DNA of 64,000 bases from the NCBI GenBank assembly GCA_023412275.1, contig JAEYNY010000099.1, forward strand, positions 62,001 to 126,000, given 5' to 3'. This DNA comes from Bacillota bacterium. Its GTDB lineage: Bacteria; Bacillota; Clostridia; Acetivibrionales; DSM-1351. The notes under the pieces are model-generated. The model saw only the letters and a list, made by a program, of their open reading frames with translations, did no database searches and had not been told where the DNA came from. Below are positions 36,201-46,900 of this stretch, in pieces (the first letter of the stretch is position 1; each line of letters begins with the position of its first letter). The position numbers and the translations under genes were made by a program.

Positions 36201-38000
36201 ATTGCGGTGAGTACGTTACCAGGTTCTGAATTTAATGTAAAGATGCAGTTATCAGACATTGCTATTAAAGTAACTTGGGATGTACAGGCCGGAGCAGAAG
36301 AATATGAGATTGAAGTTGATGAAAATAAAATAATAGAAGTAAATGAAAACTACTATATTCATACCGGACTAGACTCAAATACTGAGCACACTTATAGAGT
36401 ACGTGCAAAAAATTCAGATGGGTACAGTGAATGGAGTTCACTGCAAAAGGGAACCACCCTGCCTTCCGTACCGACAGGTTTAATTGTGTCCAAGGTAACA
36501 AGTAACCAGATAACACTTGAATGGGGCAAGGTTGACGGTGTAACAGGTTATGAACTCGAGGTAGACGGAAAAGTTACGAATAATGACGTGAATACATCAT
36601 ATACAGACAGCTCACTAACTCCGAATTCCGAGCACACCTACAGGGTAAGAGCCAGAAATGGGAGTATTGCTGGAGAGTGGACACTCGAAATAAGACAATG
36701 TACCTTGCTTCCCGCACCCGCAAACCTAAAAGCAGCAGCTAACGGCAGTGACTTGTTGCTGGATTGGGATATGGTTGTGGGAGCGGAAAACTATCAGGTG
36801 GAAATTGACGGTGTAGTAATTGATGTCGGACCGGATACCGAATTTTTTAAGACAGGACTGAAACAGGGAGGTACACATGCTTTCCGTGTAAGGGCAAAGA
36901 ATAGTAACGGATTTGGTGATTGGAGCAATTTTGTAACCAAAACAATCTCTTTGGCAAAGCCTCTAAACCTTGAGACATCTTCACAAAGCAACAGTATAAC
37001 AGTCAGCTGGGATAGTGTTGACGGTGCTGAGGCTTATGATATAATAGTTGACGGAAGAGTAATAAACAACGGAAATAGCACATTCTATACCCATTATAAT
37101 CTGGAACCAAATACGGTTCACACATATATGGTGAGAGCGAGAAACACAGAAATTATAGGAGAATGGAGTAATACGGTTTCTGCATTTACCACTATAGGAA
37201 CACCTTCAAATGTAAAGGCCTATGCCTCAAGTACATCTATAACGGTTACATGGGATGATGTTGATGGTGCTGTCAGCTACGATATATCGGTTGATGGAAA
37301 ACTTATTGAAAACATTACAAACACAGTATATGTCCACAGAGACTTAGGCTCAGATACAAGGCACGTTTACATAGTCAGGGCAAAAAGCAGGGACGGTGTA
37401 GGTGATTGGAGCGTTCAGATTTTTCAAGTAACAGGACCTTCAATACCAATGAATATAAAGGCTTATCCGGAATTAAACCAAATCAGGTTAACCTGGGACA
37501 AGCCCCATGGAGCAGTTTATTTTGAAGTGGAAGCAGATGGGGAGCTAATCGGGAAAATATCCGCACAAACCTATATTCACAAAGGACTTGAGCCTAATAC
37601 GACACACAATTACCGTGTCAGAGCTATAAACTCCGACGGTGTTTGCAGTGCATGGAGTGAACTTCTGAAGGTTAACACCACTAACCAGATTATAATAAAC
37701 GCTGAAAGGGATACCGGTTTCAACTTTGTTATTTCGGTGCCTAAGAAGGATAAAATTGATGGTTACAATATCATTCTGAACTATAATCCTGATGATGTTG
37801 AGATACTGGACTTGTATGCTTCTAACCAGAAGATTGATCTGGAACCGGGGAAAATAGATGGAACAGGTATCACTATAAAAGAAGTTTCAGATGGAAAAAT
37901 TATATATCATGTAGATTCGTCGAATAAATCAGCACTTGTAATTATAAAGTTCATGTCGAAGGTAACGAATAAGACCGGTATGTCGTATACGGTAGGGTAA
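33291..38000 (+). CDS. Giant secreted CBM3/FN3 protein with C-terminal cohesin-like domain
   Basis: 1569 residues from ATG 33291 (GGGGGAAG upstream). Signal peptide (about 1-30). Three family 3 cellulose-binding-like modules (about 81-237, 332-486, 583-735), recognised by FNSDKSATTNTIFPRYKIFN, FRYYYTVDG, NFWCDWSDAGSSN and LEPGKSVEVQCRIAKNDW. Two FN3 domains sit between them. Nine tandem FN3-like repeats follow (about 737-1465; consensus YEVEVDGK, HTYRVRAKN, WS). A cohesin-like domain ends the protein (about 1467-1569; FNFVISVPKKDKIDGYNIIL, YNPDDVEILDL). No enzyme or anchor is seen, so it probably tethers the cell or a partner to cellulose. The final cohesin-like domain is shorter than that of its neighbour. 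Confidence 0.88.
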   Translation: MTTFFKKLSILLVVLMIFEFTFYDEANAKASHRGKPSIINTIKKTKSSLPKSRGLLADKGSFEAYTSSEKELQGETSSDQESLRLIKIQMFNSDKSATTNTIFPRYKIFNTGNVSISLSDIKFRYYYTVDGMQDQNFWCDWSDAGSSNVTGTFIKLSDKKNGADTYLEVGFKSEAGMLEPGKSVEVQCRIAKNDWSNYNQADDYSFRNTSDEYMDWTSTTGYYAGELKWGNEPGTEIPADITAPTAPENLKSLSTTSDKVTLSWDTSSDDTGISGYIIYRNGSEIARVNGLTYTDSGLSSSVTFKYEVAAFDYSNNVSQKSLAVSTETCTNIYKSIEVKMFNSDKTPSCNTIFPRYMVYNSGYVPINLEDIKIRYYYTVDGDKAQNFWCDWSDAGSSNITGTFVKMSDKQKGADTYLEIGFKSGAGLLEPGKSVELQCRIAKVDWTSYYQTDDYSFNSSDSTYTDWDESTAYYTNVLAWGTEPGTKTQADTNPPSVPQNLTSYSISNSDILLSWSASTDDTGVAGYIIYRNGNEIARVDRGTSFTDSNLPRENTYTYQVAAYDYAKNVSEKSRILSTKTGQDINSSIRVQLNNANKSSNNNTIFPWYKIYNSGNVPVEIGDIKVRYYYTINGDRAQNFWCDWSNIGSSNVVGSFIKMPGAVDDVDYCLEISFKSGSGILQPGDSVEIQCRIAKNDWSNYNQADDYSFNSIATSYVDWTKVTGYINGNLAWGGEPVSVPENIGINTSSKEITLNWDDVLSAVDYEVEADGKIYAIETNFFTHKDLIPGTKHLYRVRAKNQMITSPWSSYFTTYTLLDRPANITQEVTNDRIKLSWNPVEGAGSYELEVDGHTLDNGLDTSFELNALASGTLHTLKIRANGSDFDGEWTDLIKIWTLPDVPSKICTSQTSSTITLTWDAVPGASGYEVEVYGTAVDIGSSTYFTLNSLEPNTQRTFRIRAQNSSGMSVWSNVIAVSTLPGSEFNVKMQLSDIAIKVTWDVQAGAEEYEIEVDENKIIEVNENYYIHTGLDSNTEHTYRVRAKNSDGYSEWSSLQKGTTLPSVPTGLIVSKVTSNQITLEWGKVDGVTGYELEVDGKVTNNDVNTSYTDSSLTPNSEHTYRVRARNGSIAGEWTLEIRQCTLLPAPANLKAAANGSDLLLDWDMVVGAENYQVEIDGVVIDVGPDTEFFKTGLKQGGTHAFRVRAKNSNGFGDWSNFVTKTISLAKPLNLETSSQSNSITVSWDSVDGAEAYDIIVDGRVINNGNSTFYTHYNLEPNTVHTYMVRARNTEIIGEWSNTVSAFTTIGTPSNVKAYASSTSITVTWDDVDGAVSYDISVDGKLIENITNTVYVHRDLGSDTRHVYIVRAKSRDGVGDWSVQIFQVTGPSIPMNIKAYPELNQIRLTWDKPHGAVYFEVEADGELIGKISAQTYIHKGLEPNTTHNYRVRAINSDGVCSAWSELLKVNTTNQIIINAERDTGFNFVISVPKKDKIDGYNIILNYNPDDVEILDLYASNQKIDLEPGKIDGTGITIKEVSDGKIIYHVDSSNKSALVIIKFMSKVTNKTGMSYTVG

Positions 38001-38059
38001 TAAGCGTGCTAATTTCACTGTTTATAGTTAAGCAATAGCTAATATACAGGAGTGAGTTA

Positions 38060-41000
38060 ATGAAAAGTTTTGTTAAAAAAGTAGTTTCATGTTTATTAAT
38101 AGTATGTATACTAAGTAGTTTATATATTGATATAAACAACGGAAAAATAGGACTTAAATTTGGTGGAATAGAAGCGGACGCTGCTGTACCAGATCAATAT
38201 TTTTATGATAAGTATAATGTAGCTACGGTATATAAAGATGATGCACCCTGGTCCACTGCCACAAGGGCTCCAAACCCAAGTGGTAAAATAGGAGGTACCT
38301 ATTCTTTTGATCCATTAACAAATACTTATTCAGTCAGCGGTAGCGTTGTAAGAGTCGGAGTTGATTATTATGATCAATACTCATATTACTACGAAGTAAG
38401 CGATTATAGCCGGTCCGATATATATTATCGTTTCCAAAATTGGTCAACATCTACATTGGAAGTTAAATTAGGCTCTCAAAATTCCAGGTCCAGACAAAAG
38501 ACAACTTTAGTTCAATCTAATATCATTGCAGATGATCATACTTATCCCGATAATGGAGAACAAGATGGTTATTGGTATGTAAAAAAAGATAAATACGATC
38601 CGATGTTTGGATATAATAATAATTCAGTATTCATGCAATATACAGACGGTAGTTATGAATACTTGGCAATACAAAAAGATAGTACAGATCCATCTTATGA
38701 GTATGTGGAAATAACGAAATCTGGAAATATGACTCCCCCAATATATGTAGGTACAATAGATAAATACAAAAAAGTCTCTGGCGTTTATGCGCAGGATAAA
38801 TTGGGTGTAGTAATAATTAAGAATACTCCTATATCAGTAACTGCAGAGCAAAAAATTATGTGGAAAAAACCTACGGTCAAAAACTTATATGATAAGTATA
38901 CTTTTCAGGGACCGAATACAATATCACAAGGTGAAACAAAACAGTACGACGGCTATGCCAGTAATTTGGACTTTTATAGTAATTACTATTTTAATCCTGC
39001 TACAGGCAAAATAATTCTATATAATTATTTGACAACCAGTAGTTATCCAATGATGAGCTCAGGCTATGTTAATTTTAATGGTACATATGGATATTATGCA
39101 CAAACGACTAGATGGGAAGGTGGAACGATATACTGCTACAAATTTACTCCTTTTGTTGTAAATAAAATTGCATTATCTAAGGATAAGCTTGTGGAAGCAA
39201 ATATTACAGCATATAGTGGGGCATTCCCGGATAATGGGCCATTCATCGACGGCTACTGGTATGTAAATAAAGGTGAAAATAAAGTTCCTTCAATATTAGC
39301 CACTTCACCGTCTCAAAATGATATTATATGTGATCTGGACAACTATACCCTCTCAATGAAAGTATCAGATTCAAGTGGAGATACTTTGACCTGCAAATAC
39401 TATATTGATTCGATTGAAATGGAAACTAGAACAATAACTAATACTACATCTGGTCAAGTTGTGACTTTTAATCCACCTGACTTAAATAGTTTTTCGGAAG
39501 GGAATCACACAATTAAATTTGAAGTCAGTGATGGTTATTATGCCCCAGTAAGCCAGTCAGTTAACGTTACCATTGACAAAAACCCTCCTATGTTGAGTAG
39601 TGTTAACTTTTCTTCGGATAATACAAGCATTACCATCTCCGGTAATGCAACAGACAATGTTACAGATACAGCCTCTATAAAGTACAGATATACTGTCGGG
39701 AATATTGTATCAGATTGGGTTAGTGACACATCATACAAGATAAGTTCATTACTCCCTGATACTGAATATAGCTGTAAATTTGAAGCCAGTGATAAAACAG
39801 GTCACATAGCTGAAAAGGAACAGAGAGTAAGAACAAGTTTACAGGTTCCTCAAATAGTTATTTTGAATAATAAGCAAGATTCGTTTAATGTTCTGATTAA
39901 TGACTTAAATCCACCCTCAGTTCAATATCAAGTAATGGTAGACTCAAGTTATGTCAATGAAAGCGGGGATTTGACACCCGCTCCCGAATGGATATCACCC
40001 TCAGGTAAGAATGTTCTAGTCAATGGACTAACTCCAAATACAGAATATACAGTTAAAGCAAAAGCAAAAAACAGTGATGGGATAGAAACTACCTTTTCAA
40101 CAGGAACGGTGGGTACTACACTTGCAGCTCCCCCGAACAATATCCATCTTGAATCAGAAATAAATTCTATAAAGATAACATGGGATGCTGTAGACAGTGC
40201 AACAGGCTACGACATAGAAGTGGACGGACGAGTGTCTGATGCAGGAATAACTGCTTCCTTCAATCATGAAGACCTACAGCCTGAGACCTCGCATACATAC
40301 AGGGTTAGGGTAATAAACTCAGGAGGAACAGGCGAATGGAGCGACCTGGTAAGCGGTATGACACTGCCCAGTCCACCTGACATACCTGCAATATCAGATA
40401 CGGAAGCATCAAGAACTGAAATTAAAATCACTTGGGATGCAGTAGCAAAGGCAGATGGCTACGAGATTGAAGCTGATGGAAAAGTTATAAATACTGGTAC
40501 AAACACAACGTTTATAGATCAGGACTTAATACCGGATTCTTCACATACATACAGGGTAAGAGCAAAAAATGCAGGAGGAAACAGTGAATGGAGCAATGTA
40601 AAAGAAGTTAAAACACTTCCGAATCCTCCAGAAACACCGGAAGGATTAAAAGCGAATCCAACCAGAACAGATGTTACTCTGGCATGGCAGGAAGCAGACA
40701 GGGCTGATGGCTATGACCTTGAAGTAGACGGACAAAGCTTTGATGTAAAGACAGTAAAAACATACATACATAAGGAACTTTTAGCTAACAGCCAACACAC
40801 CTACAGGGTAAGAGCGTACAACAACGGAGGTAAGAGTGAATGGAGCGAGCCGGTAAGAGTCACTACTTGGCCTGAAATACCGGACACGCCGCAAAACATC
40901 ATTGCAACAGCTCAAAGTGATTCCATATGTTTGACCTGGTACAGTGTAAATAATGCAGAAAGCTATGATGTTCAGATAGACGGAAAATATATTGAAAATG

Positions 41001-41983
41001 TAGAGGAGACCGCCTGCACAAATACAGGGCTTCAACCCGGAACAAAACACATTTACAGGATAAGGGCGAAAAATATAAGCGGTGAAGGACAGTGGAGCAA
41101 CGTTGTAGAAATGGAAACTCTGCCGAAGGAGACCAACACGGGAACAGGATCATCCGAGCAGAAGTTGGCCAACATTGCGGCAGTAGTCACAAACAAATCT
41201 ATTACAGTAACATGGCAGTCATTAGAACCGGATTCCCGGTATGAAATAGAAGTTGACGGAGAAATAAAAGATAATGGAAAGGACACTGTATACACTCATA
41301 CAGGACTTAAACCCGAAACATTCCATACCTACCGTGTAAGAACCAAAGATGCCAATGGAAACGGACAGTGGTGTGCAATACTGGCACTTTCTACACTTCC
41401 CGATTTGCCGGGAGCACCGACAAATATAAGTGCAACAGCAGGTAATAACCAGATAGAGCTGAAATGGGACAGGCTGGACGGTACAAGCTATGACATCGAA
41501 ATAGACGGGAATGTGGTAGATGCAGGAGATGCGGGCGGATACACTCACCATAGCCTTACACCAGGAACTTCCCATACCTACAGGGTAAGAGGGAAAAACA
41601 TCACGGGGGTCACTGCATGGAGCGATGCAATATCAAAAAGTACAACGAGTCCGTCCCACCAGGTTGAATGTATAAAAAACAAAGATTTCAGCTTCCTGCT
41701 GTTTGCATCAGATGTACAGGACTTCTCAGGGATGACTTTTACAGTAACCTATAACCCTGAGGAATTAGATGTGACAGACCTATGCCAGTTCACACAGTCA
41801 AATGAAACAACATCCGGAAGAATACCAGGAACAAACCTTACTGTAAAATATACACCAGGGAAAATAGAATTTACAGTGGATGAGAACATAAACCCTGGAA
41901 CAGTATGGTCAGGTGAAATATCCACAATAGTTTTCAAACCAAAAGTAAACGGAAAAGCAAGCATTGATTTTAATGTACTTTAA
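38060..41983 (+). CDS. Giant secreted FN3-repeat protein with C-terminal cohesin-like domain
   Basis: 1307 residues. AGGAG upstream of ATG. Signal peptide (about 1-42). The first about 410 residues are rich in Tyr and carry two copies of a motif PDNG-x4-DGYWYVxK (near 161 and 388); family not assigned. An Ig-like domain follows (about 411-508), then eight FN3-like repeats (about 509-1193) of the same type as in the preceding protein (YDIEVDGR, HTYRVR, EWS). It ends in a cohesin-like domain (about 1201-1307; FSFLLFASDVQDFSGMTFTV, YNPEELDV, STIVFKPKVNGKASIDF). It starts 60 bases after its neighbour and shares its modular tail; the two probably belong to one extracellular assembly. Confidence 0.85.
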   Translation: MKSFVKKVVSCLLIVCILSSLYIDINNGKIGLKFGGIEADAAVPDQYFYDKYNVATVYKDDAPWSTATRAPNPSGKIGGTYSFDPLTNTYSVSGSVVRVGVDYYDQYSYYYEVSDYSRSDIYYRFQNWSTSTLEVKLGSQNSRSRQKTTLVQSNIIADDHTYPDNGEQDGYWYVKKDKYDPMFGYNNNSVFMQYTDGSYEYLAIQKDSTDPSYEYVEITKSGNMTPPIYVGTIDKYKKVSGVYAQDKLGVVIIKNTPISVTAEQKIMWKKPTVKNLYDKYTFQGPNTISQGETKQYDGYASNLDFYSNYYFNPATGKIILYNYLTTSSYPMMSSGYVNFNGTYGYYAQTTRWEGGTIYCYKFTPFVVNKIALSKDKLVEANITAYSGAFPDNGPFIDGYWYVNKGENKVPSILATSPSQNDIICDLDNYTLSMKVSDSSGDTLTCKYYIDSIEMETRTITNTTSGQVVTFNPPDLNSFSEGNHTIKFEVSDGYYAPVSQSVNVTIDKNPPMLSSVNFSSDNTSITISGNATDNVTDTASIKYRYTVGNIVSDWVSDTSYKISSLLPDTEYSCKFEASDKTGHIAEKEQRVRTSLQVPQIVILNNKQDSFNVLINDLNPPSVQYQVMVDSSYVNESGDLTPAPEWISPSGKNVLVNGLTPNTEYTVKAKAKNSDGIETTFSTGTVGTTLAAPPNNIHLESEINSIKITWDAVDSATGYDIEVDGRVSDAGITASFNHEDLQPETSHTYRVRVINSGGTGEWSDLVSGMTLPSPPDIPAISDTEASRTEIKITWDAVAKADGYEIEADGKVINTGTNTTFIDQDLIPDSSHTYRVRAKNAGGNSEWSNVKEVKTLPNPPETPEGLKANPTRTDVTLAWQEADRADGYDLEVDGQSFDVKTVKTYIHKELLANSQHTYRVRAYNNGGKSEWSEPVRVTTWPEIPDTPQNIIATAQSDSICLTWYSVNNAESYDVQIDGKYIENVEETACTNTGLQPGTKHIYRIRAKNISGEGQWSNVVEMETLPKETNTGTGSSEQKLANIAAVVTNKSITVTWQSLEPDSRYEIEVDGEIKDNGKDTVYTHTGLKPETFHTYRVRTKDANGNGQWCAILALSTLPDLPGAPTNISATAGNNQIELKWDRLDGTSYDIEIDGNVVDAGDAGGYTHHSLTPGTSHTYRVRGKNITGVTAWSDAISKSTTSPSHQVECIKNKDFSFLLFASDVQDFSGMTFTVTYNPEELDVTDLCQFTQSNETTSGRIPGTNLTVKYTPGKIEFTVDENINPGTVWSGEISTIVFKPKVNGKASIDFNVL

Positions 41984-42021
41984 GCTGCTTAAGTTTAAGT
42001 ATTTACATCGGAGGAATCAAC

Positions 42022-42972
42022 ATGAAAAAAATAACAAAAAGCCAAAAGCTTGTGGCTTTAATACTCGTGGCGATTATATTATTAACTTCTATTCCATTTG
42101 CGTACTCAAACTTTGCAGAAAAGGATAAAAATTCATTACAAAACGCGAGTGCAGAAGACAGAAGAATAGCATCTGAAATATCAAATGAAACGGGAGTTGC
42201 TATTGAACAGGTTTTTGATTTGAAAAATCATGGACGTTCCTGGGAGCAGGTGTTGGATATTTTAAAGACTAGGGTAAATTCCAAAGAAAAAAGCAATAAA
42301 GCTCATATGCAGAACGTACTTCTTAACACAGGGTTTGATGATGATTTTCTGCTGAAACTCAAGAAGGAAGGCTTTTCAGATGAAAGCATATCGCAGGTCA
42401 GGATGTTGGAGGAAAGAGTTCTTTTTCAACTACAGGAGATTACTTCTGATAGTCAGGAAAAAAGTACTAAAGTTGATAAACCAAATGCGGAAACAGCTGG
42501 AATAGACAAGGACTCCGAGGACTTAGCAGCGTACGTTGATCTGTCTAAAAAAGTTAATATAAAAGATATGGTCTACTTTATGCTAAAATTGAAAAATGCT
42601 TTCGGAAGCTATGAAAAGGTATTTGATGAATATCTGTGTTCGTTACAATTGGGTATTGATCTTAATGAATATATAAAAGACAAAAAAGCTTATCAAAAGA
42701 AGAGGGATGAAAAAAGGCTTCTCATTGACGAGCAAAAAATTATAACTCTTGAAAAAATAGAAGAAAAATCCATGGAACAGCTACAGAATGACAATAAAAT
42801 TGAAGACAATAAGTTAACTGGTTCACCGGACAAGATAAATAAAAGCGATACCATGCCTGATAAAAATCCTTTGCCGGATCTCCCAAAAGTTAATGTGGGA
42901 GAAGTAAAGCCACGGAATCCGACTGATGAAGTAATGAATGAAATCAAGGGAATTAACCCAATGGGCAACTAA
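42022..42972 (+). CDS. Single-pass membrane or secreted helical protein, unknown
   Basis: 316 residues. GGAGG upstream. N-terminal hydrophobic segment (KLVALILVAIILLTSIPFAY, about 10-29). The rest is charged and helical, with short units such as ISNETGVAIEQVFDLKNHGR followed by SWEQVLDILK, and a Pro/Lys-rich tail. Similar units occur in the next gene, so the two are probably related. No family recognised. Position between the FN3 proteins and the Rhs protein suggests a role in their export, anchoring or assembly at the membrane (inferred). Confidence 0.75.
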   Translation: MKKITKSQKLVALILVAIILLTSIPFAYSNFAEKDKNSLQNASAEDRRIASEISNETGVAIEQVFDLKNHGRSWEQVLDILKTRVNSKEKSNKAHMQNVLLNTGFDDDFLLKLKKEGFSDESISQVRMLEERVLFQLQEITSDSQEKSTKVDKPNAETAGIDKDSEDLAAYVDLSKKVNIKDMVYFMLKLKNAFGSYEKVFDEYLCSLQLGIDLNEYIKDKKAYQKKRDEKRLLIDEQKIITLEKIEEKSMEQLQNDNKIEDNKLTGSPDKINKSDTMPDKNPLPDLPKVNVGEVKPRNPTDEVMNEIKGINPMGN

Positions 42973-42994
42973 ACATATGAGGAGACTAACTAAT

Positions 42995-43930
42995 ATGAAA
43001 AAGTTTAAATACAAGAAGTTTGTAATTTTTTTCATTATAACTGTATTGATAGTTCAGATAGGAATCGGTGGTTATACCATGATAGGAGGCAGCATATTCG
43101 GCAATGGGGACGACAAGACAGCAACCAGTAACAATTCAGAGAGTAGAAATCAGATAGACGGCAACGGGAATTCGCAAAATAGTGAGATGATTTCGAATAC
43201 CGATATAAATAGTAATTTGGAAGATGGAGCTGACAACGAAATATCACAGGAGATATTGGATTTAATAAAAGTCTCCAATCCTGAAAATTACACCCAAAAT
43301 GTTGATAACTACAGGCAACTGCTCAAAGTCCTAAATGTACATACAATCTTCAAGAAAGAGATAGAACGTCTTATAAAGGCTGGCTTCAAGGTTCCTGACA
43401 TACTTACGGCATATTCTTTCCTGAATGACTGCTATGGTAATATGGCAGATATTGAGCTCCTAGTGAAGGAGAAGAAGTCTGGTGAACAATGGGAGAATAT
43501 TTTTAAGGATTACAATAAAAAACATCCTGGATTCGTTCCGAGTAATTTCGATTCGAAATATCTGGACAAGCTTTTAAAAACCTCAGGCATTGATCAGGAT
43601 GATGTAATGATAGCAGACAGGGTTAGCCAGAATGCAGAGGTAAATTTTGAAGATGTAATCAATAAAAAAATTCAGGGTTTGAGTTGGAGATTGATAAACG
43701 CACAATACGGAATTGTGAATGGGAGAGAAGAATCACCGCATTTAAAACTGACTAGTGAGCAGCTTGCAAAGCATGTCAGTCAGACCAATTTACCTGAGGT
43801 CGAGATAATAAATGCTTTGACAACAGCGAATAAGCTGGGACTTAGTGCTGACAACGTTCTTAAATCCATAAAGCAGGGACTTTCAAAAGAAGAAATTTAT
43901 GCAGATGTTTATCAGGCAAAATTCTATTAA
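42995..43930 (+). CDS. Single-pass membrane helical protein, unknown, paired with Rhs gene
   Basis: 311 residues from ATG 42995 (GAGGAG 10 bases upstream; an extended frame from 42938 would overlap the previous gene). Basic N-terminus then membrane helix (FVIFFIITVLIVQIGIGGY), an Asn/Ser-rich linker and a helical C-terminal region with repeated units (GEQWENIFKDYNKK, GLSWRLINAQYG, GLSADNVLKSIKQGLSKEEI). The units resemble those of the preceding protein. It ends 42 bases before the Rhs gene. Unknown function; likely an accessory of the surface or Rhs system. Confidence 0.75.
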   Translation: MKKFKYKKFVIFFIITVLIVQIGIGGYTMIGGSIFGNGDDKTATSNNSESRNQIDGNGNSQNSEMISNTDINSNLEDGADNEISQEILDLIKVSNPENYTQNVDNYRQLLKVLNVHTIFKKEIERLIKAGFKVPDILTAYSFLNDCYGNMADIELLVKEKKSGEQWENIFKDYNKKHPGFVPSNFDSKYLDKLLKTSGIDQDDVMIADRVSQNAEVNFEDVINKKIQGLSWRLINAQYGIVNGREESPHLKLTSEQLAKHVSQTNLPEVEIINALTTANKLGLSADNVLKSIKQGLSKEEIYADVYQAKFY

Positions 43931-43972
43931 AACAGTTTTGATAACTTTTCATATCAAGAGGGGGCTCTTATT

Positions 43973-46900
43973 TTGAGATATAAGAACTTAGTTAAAGCAT
44001 TTACCACATCAGTAATAATGATGTTTTTAACGTTAATACCACTACAGTTTACACATGCTGCAACACTTGAAGAGCAGATGAATAATCTGGTTGGGCCAAA
44101 ACAACAGTACAATACAATGCTTTCGCCTGCATACCTGAGAAACAATACTTCCGAGGAGTCAATCAGTCCTCAAAGCGGGAACGTTTCCATTGCGCAGAGC
44201 GATTATGTGCTGCCAGGTGTCAATGGACTTGACCTTGAAATAAAGAGAATGTACACTAGCGGATCAGCTAATGTGCGTGAAATGAAAGTACAGTATTTAA
44301 ATGGTGTATGGGTTGATCAGGTTTATTCCGATGATACTACAAGTTCATTCTACGAAGACAGATACAACCTTGGTATAGGAATGAGATTTTCATTCCCCAC
44401 AATTGAAATAAAGGAAAACGAGGACGGCTCCGATTACAGGTACCTCCATACCAATTCGGGAGATGTATATTCTCTTGGTGAACCCATAAAGGTTGACGAT
44501 GTTAATACTTATCCGATTGAAAATCAGACCGTAAAGGATGTAACTATAATAGAAAGCAGTGAGTTCAGCAATGGACAGAGTGACGGAACATCTTTTTACA
44601 GGATGATGAATAAGGAGGGCAAAAAGACTTACTTTGCAGAGGATGGAAGAATTTTGGGAATTGTAGATAGATACAATAACAAAATCACTTTCCAATATAC
44701 CTCTCAATCTTATACCATAGATGGATATAAAAAAACAAAAAAGCTTATTTCAAAGATAATAGATACTATGGGCAGAGAAGTAACCATAGAATACAAGCAA
44801 GACCAGAACTTCACAGTGGGGCCCTTTCAGAATCAGAAATACAGTCTGGAGGACAGTTATAAGTCATCACAGAATCCTGATACCACGCATTCTGGTGATT
44901 TAAAGGGTAACTTTCAGGTAATAATTAATCTTCCCGGCAACAAGCAGATTGTATATGATAAATCCGCAGTTCTTGTAAGCAATACAAACCATGTCGTCAG
45001 GACAAGGCTCCAAACGGTTTACGATGTTGACGGCAAGCCAAAATATCATTACTGGTATGATCAACCAGAGCTGGGATTTACATATACCAACGGCACCACT
45101 TATTCGGCATACAACAGATATGAGAACCTGTCACAGATAGACCACTGTCAGACTAACAGAATTGAACGATTTTCATACAGTACCTACACAAAAAAGCTCT
45201 CGATGGCAGGCAGTATGCAGTACAGAAAGGTATTTGATAAAACAGAGCTTGAGAAAACAGGTTTTGATTCCTCAAAAAGCAACTTTTTGGATGCGTTTAT
45301 CTGCAATGTCAAGGACAGAGTAACTTACAAGTATACAAATGAACCTGACGGATACGGTACCAGCGGATATGACCCAAGCAGCGATAGCTATTTGAAGGAT
45401 ACATATAAATACTATACCGAAAAAAACGATTACAACGGTACGATAACAAAGTACACATATAACGGTCTGCAAGAACAAATAAGTACTGAAGAAACAGGGA
45501 ATAACCATAAAAAGTTATCCGTGACAGAGTATGATGAGATGAAGTTTCCCAAAAAGACGGAAGCCACTTTAACCAGCCTGGAAAACGGGCAGATAAAGGG
45601 CCATTCTGTTAAGAGGATTGAGAATTTCAGATACGATATGTACGGAAATCTCACTAGCTACACAGGCCCGATAGCAAAGAGAGATGACAAGGGCTACCCA
45701 GTTGATGATGAAAATACAGTTGTATATACATATGCCTATAACAAGTATCATGTTCTGACCTCAAAGACCTGGAAGCAGAATAAGGATACAAATTCGCAGC
45801 TTATATACACAGTCGACGACAAGGGCAATGTAATAAAAGAAGAGAAGGTTCATACAAGTGACAAGAGCTTATGGATTGTAACAGATTATGAATATGATGA
45901 CTATGGTAACATGACAAAAAAAACATTTCATGATAGCGGCCATGACTATGTTACAAATTATGAATATGGAGTGGATGCTAACGGGGTGGATCAGAAGGGA
46001 TCATACCTTACCAAACAGTACGGAATTGTGGGCGGAACAGAGATATCCAAAAAATTCGCATATGATTTCAATACCGGAAGCACGACCGCAGAGGTAGACG
46101 GAAACGGCAACAGGACATGCTATGAATACGATGATTTAAGCAGGCTGATAAAGATAACCTATGCTGACGGTACTAATAAACAATATACTTACAGCCAGTA
46201 TCCTGCTCAAAACAAGGAGATACTATACACAGATCCTGCCGGTGTGAAATTCCTGTATAGGTATGATATCTTTGGAAACCAGGTGGAATACAGTGTCAAG
46301 GACAAGGACACATGGCACCTGCTTTTAGGGGATGAGTACGATTCACAGGGAAACAAGATTAAGGAAACCGACGCCAATGGTAACAGCACAAGATTCACTT
46401 TCAACAGTGAAAACATGGTGGTAAGAAAAGACTACTATGAAAAGGACACATCCAAAAAGGACAGTACCTCTGTGGGCTACACATACGGAGCTGATTCAGA
46501 TGTATTTCTGTTGGTTACGTTAACAGACGAAGATGGCTATCTGAAACATATTTGCTATGATGCAATGAATAGGCTTTTCAAGTCTGATGAAACACCTGAT
46601 AAGTCAAAATACTATTCATCTTCAATAGAATATGACTATATAGGAAACACTGTCAGTGAGACAGATGCAAAAGGAAATACCACCCATTACTACTTTGATG
46701 ATACCGGGAGGCTTACCAGCAAACAAGACGCATCGAATAATGAAACAAAATATATCTATAATAGCATTGGCAAGGTATTAAGCTCGGAAGAAGCTGGAGG
46801 AAGGATAACAGCGTATACTTACGACGAAATGGGAAGAATGCTGGAGGAGAGGGTATGTGATAAGACATCCCCTGAAAGCTATGTCTACATAAAGTACTCC

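Noticed and set aside
35500..41640. Recurrent segment around CACACCTACAGGGTAAGAGC
   Set aside because: It encodes the HTYRVRA strand of tandem FN3-like domains, not a regulatory or mobile repeat.
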